Source of the DNA: Pseudomonadota bacterium
GTDB taxonomy: Bacteria; Pseudomonadota; Alphaproteobacteria; Rhizobiales; Xanthobacteraceae
NCBI GenBank assembly: GCA_021823875.1
Contig: JAKAMD010000051.1
Span: 1 to 13,310 of the forward strand
DNA length: 13,310 nucleotides
Reading direction: 5' to 3'
The notes below the pieces were generated by a model. It worked only from the letters and a program-made list of their open reading frames with translations, did not search any database and was not told the DNA's origin. Of this stretch, positions 6,512-13,310 are shown piece by piece. The position numbers and the translations under genes were made by a program. Each line of letters starts with the position of its first letter. Within the stretch, counting starts at the first letter, position 1.

Positions 6512-6904
6512 ATGTATCGCGCCGTTACCCGAAAGGTGCAGGTGACGGTGACGCCGCGCTTCATGCAGGAGCGCTCGTCGCCGAGCAACGGCTATTTCTT
6601 TTGGTCCTACACCATCGACATCACCAATCTGGGATCGGAGACCGTGCAGCTCAAGACCCGGCACTGGCGCATCACCGATGCCTTCGGCCGGTTGCAGGAA
6701 GTCAAAGGCCCGGGCGTGGTCGGTGAACAGCCGACCCTCAAGCCGGGCGAATCCTTCGAATACACCAGCGGCGTGCCGCTGCCGACGCCTTCCGGCTTCA
6801 TGGTTGGCAGCTACGGCATGGTGACGGCTGACGGCGAGCATTTCGATATCGAGATCCCAGCCTTTTCGCTGGATTCCTCCTACGCGGAACGGACGATCAA
6901 CTAA
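6512..6904 (+). CDS. apaG: ApaG domain protein
   Basis: The 130-residue product is a single ApaG (DUF525) domain of normal length (about 125). Visible features are the beta-sandwich strands around YFFWSYTIDITNLG, the glycine-rich GPGVVGEQP loop (about 69-77), and the FEYTSGVPLPTPSGFMVGSYGM signature. ApaG was named from Co/Mg resistance in enterobacteria, but its biochemical role is unsettled; some members bind nucleotides or pyrophosphate. No strong ribosome site is seen ahead of the ATG. It stands alone on the plus strand, divergent from opgC (112-bp spacer without a convincing promoter) and convergent with hslO. Its separation from metZ by the cassette is noted as a finding. Confidence 0.94.
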   Translation: MYRAVTRKVQVTVTPRFMQERSSPSNGYFFWSYTIDITNLGSETVQLKTRHWRITDAFGRLQEVKGPGVVGEQPTLKPGESFEYTSGVPLPTPSGFMVGSYGMVTADGEHFDIEIPAFSLDSSYAERTIN

Positions 6905-6959
6905 ACGGCCGCCAGGGCCGGACCCTGCGCGGCGTTACGCACCACTGAGTAGAAATGTG

Positions 6960-7982
6960 TCAGCCCGCCTTGGCGCCGACGTCTTCCGGCACGAATGCGT
7001 AATTGGCGCTGCAGAATTCGCAAGTCACCGAGATGCGGCCGTCCTCGACCATGTGGTCGCGGTCGTCCTGCGAGAAACTCTTGAGCATGGCCTCGACGGT
7101 CTCGCGTGAGCAGGAGCATTCCGCTTTGACGTCGCCGTGCTGGAAAACGCGCACGCCCGGCTCGTGGAATAGGCGATAGACCAGCCGCTCACTCGACAAC
7201 GCCGGGTCGATCAGTTCGACGTCCTCGACGGTCGAAACCAAGGCGCGGCCTTCCACCCAGGCTTCGTCCTCCTGAACGGCATGCGGTTCGACACCTTCCG
7301 GCGCGTCGCCCGGATGCAGATCGGCGACGCGGGCGCGCTCCGGCGACTTGGGCAGGAACTGCAGCAGGACGCCGCCGGCGCGCCAGCGGTGACTGGCACC
7401 GCCTTCGCCGGCGCGCAGTTCCTCGGCGACCGCCAGCCGCACGCGGGTCGGGATCTGTTCGGAGCGCAGGAAATACTCGTGCGCGGCGTCTTCCAGCGAA
7501 CCACCGTCGAGCGCCACCATGCCCTGGTAGCGGTTCATGTCGGCTCCCTGGTCGACGGTCATGGCGAGATGGCCGCGGCCGAGCAACTGGCCAGCGCCGG
7601 TCTTGCCTTCGGCGATCGCCTCGGCCACGCGCGCTTTGTCGAAGCGGGCGCAGGCGCGCACCTTGCCGGGCGTGGTGAAGTCGACCACCAGCATGCGCAC
7701 CGGCCCGTCGGCCTGGGTCTGCAAGATGAAGCGGCCGTCGATCTTCAAGGCGGAGCCAAGCATGACGGTGAGCACCACCGCTTCGCCCAGGAGCTTGGCC
7801 ACCGGCACCGGATAAGCGTGGCTGGTGAGGATCTGATCGACCACCGACCCGAGCCGCACCACGCGCCCACGCAGATCAAGCGTGGCCACTTCGAATGGCG
7901 TGACGATGTCGTCGGTCGGCGTCGCCGAGGGCGCGCGCGACGGGATCGGCGTGGCGGGATTGCGAAAGGCGGGATCGGTCAT
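6960..7982 (-). CDS. hslO: Redox-regulated chaperone Hsp33
   Basis: Hsp33 is a cytosolic holdase that switches on under oxidative stress when its zinc centre is oxidised. The zinc site is complete: Cys289 and Cys291 (CSC) and Cys321 and Cys324 (CEFC) near the C-terminus. The 340-residue length is somewhat above the E. coli protein (about 290) because of a Pro/Ala-rich N-terminus. The ATG at 7980-7982 is chosen over the open frame back to 8135, because the extension would translate the palindromic repeat (8031-8133). A weak AAGG lies before the ATG. It follows argF by 153 nt with no clear promoter, so co-transcription with argD-argF is possible. Confidence 0.95.
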   Translation of the reverse strand: MTDPAFRNPATPIPSRAPSATPTDDIVTPFEVATLDLRGRVVRLGSVVDQILTSHAYPVPVAKLLGEAVVLTVMLGSALKIDGRFILQTQADGPVRMLVVDFTTPGKVRACARFDKARVAEAIAEGKTGAGQLLGRGHLAMTVDQGADMNRYQGMVALDGGSLEDAAHEYFLRSEQIPTRVRLAVAEELRAGEGGASHRWRAGGVLLQFLPKSPERARVADLHPGDAPEGVEPHAVQEDEAWVEGRALVSTVEDVELIDPALSSERLVYRLFHEPGVRVFQHGDVKAECSCSRETVEAMLKSFSQDDRDHMVEDGRISVTCEFCSANYAFVPEDVGAKAG

Positions 7983-8030
7983 GGGCCTTATGTAACGTTC
8001 GCGTGCTTGATTGCGAGCCCCCGCAGATCC

Positions 8031-8133
8031 GTCATTCCGGGACGCGCTGAAAGCGCGGGCCCGGAATCCAGAGGCAATCGCAGCGCTTGTTTCTGGATTC
8101 CAGGTTCGGCCCTTCGGGCCGCCCCGGAATGAC
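8031..8133. repeat. Cloverleaf-like palindromic repeat between argF and hslO
   Basis: Outer arms GTCATTCCGGG (8031-8041) and CCCGGAATGAC (8123-8133) are complementary. Inside are three further hairpins: CGCGCT/AGCGCG (8043-8057, GAA loop), GGAATCCAGA/TCTGGATTCC (8063-8072 with 8092-8101), and GGCCC/GGGCC (8108-8120, TTC loop). The form is a four-way junction. It resembles the GTCATTCCGGG palindromes that recur in Bradyrhizobium-like genomes. It ends two nucleotides from the argF stop. Confidence 0.78.
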
Positions 8134-8135
8134 AA

Positions 8136-9058
<923 letters not shown>

Positions 9059-9062
<4 letters not shown>

Positions 9063-10261
9063 GACGCGGCCTCCTTGGCGCGCGCGTGCTCCTGTGCAAG
9101 CCGCGCGCAAGCGCGGTCGATGCGTGCGACCGCCTCCCCGATTTCCGCCTCATTAATAATGAGCGGCGGCAGCAGCCGCACGACATTGTCGCCGGCGGCG
9201 ACCGCGACCGTCTTCTCGGCGCGCAATTCATCGACCATGGCGGACGCCGGCGGATGCATGCGCAAGCCGATCAGCAAACCCTCGCCGCGCACCTCCGCAA
9301 CCACCGAGGCATGCCGGTCCTTGATCTCGGCCAGTCGCTGCTTCAGCAGCAACGACATCTCGCGCACATGGTCGATAAAGCCGGGCTTCAGCACCTCGTC
9401 GAGCACGGCATTGGCCACCGCCATGGCGAGCGGATTGCCGCCGAAGGTCGAGCCATGGGTGCCGGCGGTCATGCCCTTGCCGGCTTCCGCCGTCGCCAGA
9501 CACGCGCCGATCGGGAAACCGCTGCCCAACGCCTTGGCCAGCGCCATGATGTCGGGCGCGACGCCTGCGCGCTGATAACAGAACAGTTCGCCGGTGCGCG
9601 CGATACCAGTCTGCACCTCGTCGAAGATCAGCAGCAGACCGTTGCGGTCGCACAATTCGCGCAAAGCCCGCAGAAAATTCGGCGGCGGCACGCGTACCCC
9701 ACCCTCACCCTGGATCGGTTCGATCAGGATGGCGCCGGTCTCGGGCCCGATCGCCTTCTTGACCGCCTCGAGATCGCCGAACGGCACCTGATCGAAGCCG
9801 TCGACCGGCGGGCCGAAGCCTTCGAGATATTTCTTGTTGCCGGTCGCCGCGATGGTGGTGAGCGTGCGGCCGTGGAAGGCGCCTTCGAAGGTGATGATGC
9901 GATAGCGCTCCGGTTTGCCGGAAACCGACTGATACTTGCGCGCCATCTTGATGGAGCATTCGAGCGCCTCGGCGCCGGAATTCTGAAAGAACACCGTGTC
10001 GGCGAAGCTCGCCGCGCACAGCCGCTCGGCCAGCCGCTCGCCTTCCGGAATCCGAAAGAGATTGGAGACGTGCCAGACCTTGTGCGCCTGCTCGGTCAAC
10101 GCCTCGACCAGCCGCGGATGAGCGTGTCCCAGCGCATTGACGGCAACGCCGGAGGTGAAATCGAGATAGCGCTCGCCCGCGGCCGTATAAAGCCAAACGC
10201 CTTCGCCCCGCTCAAAAGCGAGGTCGACGCGCGCATAGGTCGGCAAAAGATGCGAGGTCAC
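9059..10261 (-). CDS. argD: Acetylornithine aminotransferase
   Basis: ArgD is a PLP-dependent class-III aminotransferase converting N-acetylglutamate semialdehyde to acetylornithine; many also act on succinyldiaminopimelate in lysine synthesis. The 400-residue product shows NALGHAHP, QNSGAEALE (93-101), FHGRT (129-133), EPIQGEGG, the PLP-nitrogen Asp214 in LLIFDEVQTG, the Schiff-base Lys243 in ALAKALGSGFPIGA, and HGSTFGGNPLA. The start is GTG (10259-10261), preceded by GGAAG (10268-10272) at six nucleotides and giving the usual TSHLLPTYAR N-terminus; a TTG at 10327 would add 22 unsupported residues. It is the first gene of an argD-argF unit with a strong promoter (10401-10428). Confidence 0.95.
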
Positions 10262-10371
10262 CGGTTTCTTCCGTCGCCACGATTTCGGTTGCGCCTGATT
10301 TTTCTGAAAGGCAAAGCGCGTCCCCAATCGGAGACCTGCTTTTCAGGGCCATGCGCGGTCCGAAATGAAAT

Positions 10372-10393
10372 GTGCCGCCTCGCCGGGCGGCAC
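10372..10393 (-). other. GC-rich hairpin at the predicted 5' end of the argD transcript
   Basis: GTGCCGCC and GGCGGCAC form a perfect 8-bp stem with a 6-nt loop. The predicted argD start point (about 10394) is at its edge, so the mRNA would begin with this structure. On the plus strand it is followed by four T, so a weak terminator for plus-strand transcription is the alternative. Confidence 0.5.
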
Positions 10394-10400
10394 TTTTGGC

Positions 10401-10428
10401 ATTCTATTGCCAGCCCCCGCGCTGTCAA
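10401..10428 (-). promoter_or_regulatory. Sigma-70-type promoter of argD-argF
   Basis: Minus-strand boxes are TTGACA (10423-10428), a 16-nt spacer, and TAGAAT (10401-10406), both near consensus. The implied leader before the argD GTG is about 130 nt. No arginine-repressor site was recognised. Confidence 0.7.
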
Positions 10429-10449
10429 CTCGCGCTCCTCCCAGGGGGC

Positions 10450-10480
10450 TTGACTCAAATTTGCCGCACAGCGCGATTCT
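10450..10480 (+). promoter_or_regulatory. Possible gcrA promoter with two GANTC sites
   Basis: A TTGACT box (10450-10455) contains GACTC (10452-10456), and GATTC (10475-10479) lies where a -10 box would fall, although the spacing (19 nt) is long and no good TATAAT is present. GANTC is the CcrM methylation site read by GcrA. A third, GATTC at 10654-10658, sits in the palindrome GTGGATTCCAC (10651-10661). Confidence 0.35.
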
Positions 10481-10557
10481 AAGGGGAAAACTGTTGGCAG
10501 ATGGGCTTTCGGGGCTTGCAGCGCTTGCAGGAAAACCACCCGATATTGTAGTTTTTT

Positions 10558-10590
10558 GATCGGTAAGCACGATATGTCGTGCGGCCGATC
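10558..10590 (+). other. Two-part perfect hairpin in the gcrA leader region
   Basis: GATCGG (10558-10563) pairs with CCGATC (10585-10590) and GCACGA (10567-10572) with TCGTGC (10577-10582), around a TATG loop, with a small TAA/GG internal loop. Six T (10552-10557) come before it, not after, so it is not a plus-strand terminator; on the minus strand it is followed by A. It lies about 100 nt ahead of the gcrA start. The rest of 10262-10692 holds only the promoters, hairpins and GANTC sites listed separately. Confidence 0.5.
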
Positions 10591-10692
10591 GCTTTCTGTT
10601 CATCCCTGAAGCGTAAGCGTCAGGCGTCTTTGCGACGTCCGACGGCGCGGGTGGATTCCACCTAAGGCTCTGAACGCCGAGGAGAAACCGCG

Positions 10693-11181
10693 ATGAGCTG
10701 GACCGACGACAGGGTCGAACTCCTGAAGAAACTATGGGCTGATGGCCTTTCCGCCAGCCAGATTGCTGGGGAACTGGGCGGCATTACCCGCAATGCCGTG
10801 ATTGGCAAGGTGCACCGGCTGGGGCTGTCGGGGCGGGCCAAGAGCCCCTCCTCCGCCACGCCGCGGCCGCGCAAGGCCCGCACGGGCGGCCACATGCTGC
10901 GGGTGACGCGGCCGGCCATCCGCGGCAATACCGCCCTCGCCTTTGATTACGACGTCGAGCCCGAGCCGGAGCTCATGGAAATTCCGATGGAGCAGCGCAA
11001 ATCGCTGCTGCAGCTCAATGACAGAAGCTGCCACTGGCCGATCGGCGACCCCGGAAGCTCGGATTTCTATTTCTGCGGCGGCGATACCGTGAACGAACTG
11101 CCCTATTGCGCCTATCATTCGCGTGTCGCCTACCAGCCGGCCTCCGACCGGCGCCGCGAGAAGCGCTCGTTCCGCGGCTGA
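10693..11181 (+). CDS. gcrA: Cell-cycle regulator GcrA
   Basis: GcrA is an alphaproteobacterial transcription factor that binds sigma-70 holoenzyme and activates promoters carrying methylated GANTC sites. The 162 residues show the N-terminal helix-turn-helix (1-47: MSWTDDRVELLKKLW, GLSASQIA, RNAVIGKVHRLGL), a basic Pro/Arg-rich linker (48-80), and the C-terminal sigma-interacting domain. The latter has Cys113 (SCHWPIGDP), Cys128 (FYFCGG), Cys139 and His142 (YCAYH), which could be a metal site (inference). GAGGAG (10679-10684) lies eight nucleotides ahead of the ATG. It is divergent from argD across 431 bp. Confidence 0.96.
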   Translation: MSWTDDRVELLKKLWADGLSASQIAGELGGITRNAVIGKVHRLGLSGRAKSPSSATPRPRKARTGGHMLRVTRPAIRGNTALAFDYDVEPEPELMEIPMEQRKSLLQLNDRSCHWPIGDPGSSDFYFCGGDTVNELPYCAYHSRVAYQPASDRRREKRSFRG

Positions 11182-11208
11182 ACCTTGCCGCAGCATCGCT
11201 GAACCAAA

Positions 11209-11236
11209 GCCGGGCCACAAACCCGGCCTTTGCCTT
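11209..11236 (+). terminator. Probable gcrA terminator
   Basis: GCCGGG (11209-11214) pairs with CCCGGC (11222-11227), extended by AAA with TTT, followed by the T-rich CTTTGCCTTTT. It starts 28 nt after the gcrA stop. The rest of 11182-11486 shows no gene; it includes a 6-bp inverted repeat CGATCA/TGATCG (11368-11386) of unknown meaning. Confidence 0.5.
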
Positions 11237-11486
11237 TTCGGTGGGTTGGTCGTTTTAGACCGGTGCCATCACCCCCACGCCCGGAATCAACGAGGCCAGC
11301 GGTAATTAGGTAGCGCGACAACTCCCGGACCGACGGGAAACGCGCCCCCATATCCATTAACGGTGCCCGATCAATTGTACTGATCGCAATTACCCGGGCT
11401 TAAAGCGGATGCTGTTATCTAAGCTTGGAACGACCGCGGATACCCGACGTTCACGCGGCCAAGTGCAGACTTCGAAGGTACCCACA

Positions 11487-11870
11487 ATGGCAACGCAAGC
11501 ATCGCTGCGCAGAATTCGACGCGATACGCGCATGCTCAACGTGCTGTTCGCCTGTACCGCCTTGAGTGCGAGCCTGTTCTACATGATCCAACGCGACGTC
11601 ATCCCGCACTATGCCGCCCCGCCGCCCCCGGCCGCGATCCCATCGCAAGCGACCAGCGACGGCAACCAAGTCTATACCGGCTCGATCATCGTGGTGCCGC
11701 GCGGCGGCAGCCAATGCTGGCGCCTGGCGTTCGACAATCGCACCGGCACCATGCGCGCGGGCAGCTACGCCGATTGCAACGACGTCACCGAAACGATCGA
11801 AAGCCAGCAAAAGCCGGTGCTTGAGTCCGGACGCATCCAGGCCATCAGCGCCTCGTTTCACCGGAACTAA
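11487..11870 (+). CDS. Hypothetical small membrane-anchored envelope protein
   Basis: Not recognised as a named family. The 127-residue product has a strongly basic N-terminus (RRIRRDTR), one hydrophobic segment (about 17-34), a Pro/Ala spacer (AAPPPPAAIP, 43-52), and a small globular part (about 60-125). Two cysteines, Cys77 (SQCWRLAFDNRTG) and Cys97 (YADCNDV), flank a short strand pair and could form a disulfide outside the cytoplasm. The positive-inside rule suggests the C-terminal part faces the periplasm. The ATG at 11487 has AAGG about nine nucleotides ahead; an earlier in-frame ATG (11409) lacks this and adds 26 low-complexity residues. Proteins with a similar QC..FDN.TG...C core occur in Bradyrhizobium-like genomes, as far as I recall. 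Confidence 0.68.
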   Translation: MATQASLRRIRRDTRMLNVLFACTALSASLFYMIQRDVIPHYAAPPPPAAIPSQATSDGNQVYTGSIIVVPRGGSQCWRLAFDNRTGTMRAGSYADCNDVTETIESQQKPVLESGRIQAISASFHRN

Positions 11871-11878
11871 GCGAACCG

Positions 11879-11901
11879 CGGCGAGCCGGCATCGCTCGCC
11901 G
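11879..11901. terminator. GC hairpin after the hypothetical gene
   Basis: CGGCGAGC (11879-11886) pairs perfectly with GCTCGCCG (11894-11901) around a 7-nt loop, nine nucleotides after the stop. There is no T run, only CGCACATTT, so termination is uncertain. The rest of 11902-12100 shows nothing clear except the ribosome site of the next gene. Confidence 0.35.
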
Positions 11902-12100
11902 GCGCACATTTCCCGAGGTCATTGCAGATCGCGTGGCGCTGCCGATGCAACGGCAACGTGCCGTCTGCCTTTGTTCACATAATCACCGCGTAACCGGCAA
12001 AGCAGACGCAGCGCGGGTCCGTTGATCTGCGTCATGGCGCTTTTCGTGCGCCGACCTAAGCGTATCAGGCTCTTGGACGGTCAAATGGGAGGGGCGCCCA

Positions 12101-13129
12101 ATGACTCTCTGGCGGCAAGGCTATGCTTTCGTCATCGTCGCAGCGGTTGCGCTACCGGCAAGCGCGGCGTTGGCACAGACAAACATCGATCCCATCGGCC
12201 CGCTGACGCAGGTTTCAACTTTCGACCGCGCGCAAAAGATTCATGTCGGCCGCACGGCCACCGGCAAACCCGCCTGCTATTTCCGGGAGGAAGGAAGCAG
12301 CCATCGGCTCGACATCGGCGTGACTGCCGAGGGCGCCTTCATCCGGCTCGAGACCGGCGACTCGCGCGAGGCAACGCCGCAGCCGCCGGTGCGCGCGTTC
12401 GCCGGCAAGCAGGTCACCCGCGGCCAATACGAGACCGACGAATTCACCGTGCTGCAAGACTTCGACAAGAACGTCGATTATTACGCCCCCAAGCCCGATC
12501 AGGGCGACTTCGTGCTGGTGGCCAAATATGATGCGGCCGGATTCCTGGACATGGTGGCGCGCGCCCGTGGCGAATTCGTCGTCGTGCAGTCCTTGGCCAA
12601 TCCGAAGGTCCAGGACATAGTCGCCATCTATAACTTCAAACAGAGCGCGGCGTCGGCGTTGATCACCTGCGCCAATGCGCGCCTGCAAGCCGCCGCGCCG
12701 GAGCCGCCGGAGCCGGCAACACAGGCCCAGCAGCAACCGCCGAACGAAACGCCGTCGCAGGAGATCGTGAAGTTCTTCGACAACGGCAACATCTATGCCG
12801 TGCAGAACCGGCCGCGCCGCACCACCGTGTTCACGCTGCAAGCGCCGATGCGGGTGACCCGCATCATGACCTATCACTGGAACAACGGAAACGGCGCGCC
12901 GCCCGGACGAATCGCACTGCGCAGCCGCACAGGCGAAACTTACGGCCCCTGGCAGGCGGCCAGCGAGCCCGGACAGGGTGGCGTACCGGACGCCTATTGG
13001 GTGGTGGAGCCCGATCTGCTGTTGCCGGCGGGCACCTACACGATCGTGGATTCCAATCCGTCGACCTGGGCGCAGAACGACGCCTCAAACAACGCCGGCA
13101 TGGCGAGCCTTGAGGGTCATCGGGAATAG
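12101..13129 (+). CDS. Hypothetical exported two-domain protein
   Basis: Not a named family to me. The 342-residue product starts with a signal peptide (cut after Ala25, ASAALA-QTN). The first domain (about 27-195) has Cys59 and Cys190, which may form a disulfide. A Pro/Gln-rich linker (197-219) leads to a second domain (about 222-342) rich in Gly, Trp and Asn: FTLQAPMRVTRIMTYHWNNG, YGPWQA, GQGGVPDAYW, LPAGTYTIVDSNPSTW. This beta-rich pattern resembles a domain I recall from diverse secreted proteins of unknown function, with a possible binding role. GGAGG (12088-12092) lies eight nucleotides before the ATG. It converges with murA, leaving only 8 nt between the stops. Confidence 0.8.
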   Translation: MTLWRQGYAFVIVAAVALPASAALAQTNIDPIGPLTQVSTFDRAQKIHVGRTATGKPACYFREEGSSHRLDIGVTAEGAFIRLETGDSREATPQPPVRAFAGKQVTRGQYETDEFTVLQDFDKNVDYYAPKPDQGDFVLVAKYDAAGFLDMVARARGEFVVVQSLANPKVQDIVAIYNFKQSAASALITCANARLQAAAPEPPEPATQAQQQPPNETPSQEIVKFFDNGNIYAVQNRPRRTTVFTLQAPMRVTRIMTYHWNNGNGAPPGRIALRSRTGETYGPWQAASEPGQGGVPDAYWVVEPDLLLPAGTYTIVDSNPSTWAQNDASNNAGMASLEGHRE

Positions 13130-13137
13130 AATTGCGT

Positions 13138-13310
13138 CTATTCGCTGATGCGCTCGATGGCGGCGCCGCAGGCGCCGAGCTTTTCTTCCAGCCGCTCGAA
13201 ACCGCGGTCGAGATGATAGACGCGGTTGACGGTGGTCTCGCCCTCGGCGGCCAGCCCGGCGATCACCAGCGAGACCGAGGCGCGCAGGTCGGTCGCCATC
13301 ACCGGCGCGC
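13138..13310 (-). CDS. murA: UDP-N-acetylglucosamine 1-carboxyvinyltransferase, C-terminal end
   Basis: MurA commits UDP-GlcNAc to peptidoglycan synthesis in the cytosol by adding enolpyruvate. Only the last 57 residues are present; the gene continues past the right edge. The visible segment contains VMATDLRASVSLVIAGLAAEG and NRVYHLDRGFERLEEKLGACGA, which are highly characteristic of the MurA C-terminus, including the Asp-Leu-Arg-Ala segment near the active site. The stop is TAG at 13138-13140. Confidence 0.93.
   Translation of the reverse strand, partial: APVMATDLRASVSLVIAGLAAEGETTVNRVYHLDRGFERLEEKLGACGAAIERISE

Noticed and set aside
5455..6726. A 423-codon plus-strand open frame across opgC
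   Set aside because: It is a shadow of opgC: composition is rich in His, Arg and Gln and it shows no family motif, while opgC has clear family features.
7983..8135. N-terminal extension of hslO
   Set aside because: It would translate the cloverleaf repeat; the ATG at 7980-7982 fits better.

Overview
The window looks like a chromosomal segment from a GC-rich alphaproteobacterium of the Rhizobiales (Hyphomicrobiales), probably near Bradyrhizobium, Rhodopseudomonas or Xanthobacteraceae. This rests on a gcrA cell-cycle regulator gene, a SAM-II riboswitch in front of metZ, a long two-domain dCTP deaminase, and several palindromic intergenic repeats of the kind seen in that order. The genus is inference; no rRNA or other marker is present.

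Layout, left to right. The 3' part of a trypsin-like serine protease gene (+) is followed by an operator-like palindrome with no visible target gene and a tRNA-Gly(CCC) gene (-). Next come dcd (-) and, divergently, metZ (+), the latter behind a promoter, a SAM-II riboswitch and an intrinsic terminator. A three-gene minus-strand cassette follows: opgC (membrane acyl/succinyl transferase) and two paralogous exported SGNH-hydrolase-like proteins, the first of which has lost every catalytic block. Then come apaG (+) and a minus-strand arginine/chaperone group argD-argF-hslO. gcrA (+) is divergent from argD. Two hypothetical plus-strand genes for envelope proteins follow, and the 3' end of murA (-) closes the window.

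How the genes work together. metZ is probably switched off by S-adenosylmethionine through competing RNA pairings: ligand-bound pseudoknot plus terminator versus antiterminator. argD and argF overlap by 4 nt and are read from a near-consensus promoter, giving acetylornithine aminotransferase and ornithine carbamoyltransferase for arginine synthesis. gcrA appears to be read from a back-to-back promoter carrying GANTC sites, the methylation target through which GcrA itself acts. opgC and the SGNH pair look like a self-contained system for adding acyl or succinyl groups to periplasmic glucans or another envelope glycan. It sits between metz and apaG and is the best candidate for an undescribed system here.

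Four large palindromic repeats each lie 0 to 11 nt downstream of the stop codon of a minus-strand gene, which suggests a role in transcript 3' ends. No transposase, integrase, CRISPR array, rRNA or phage gene was seen.
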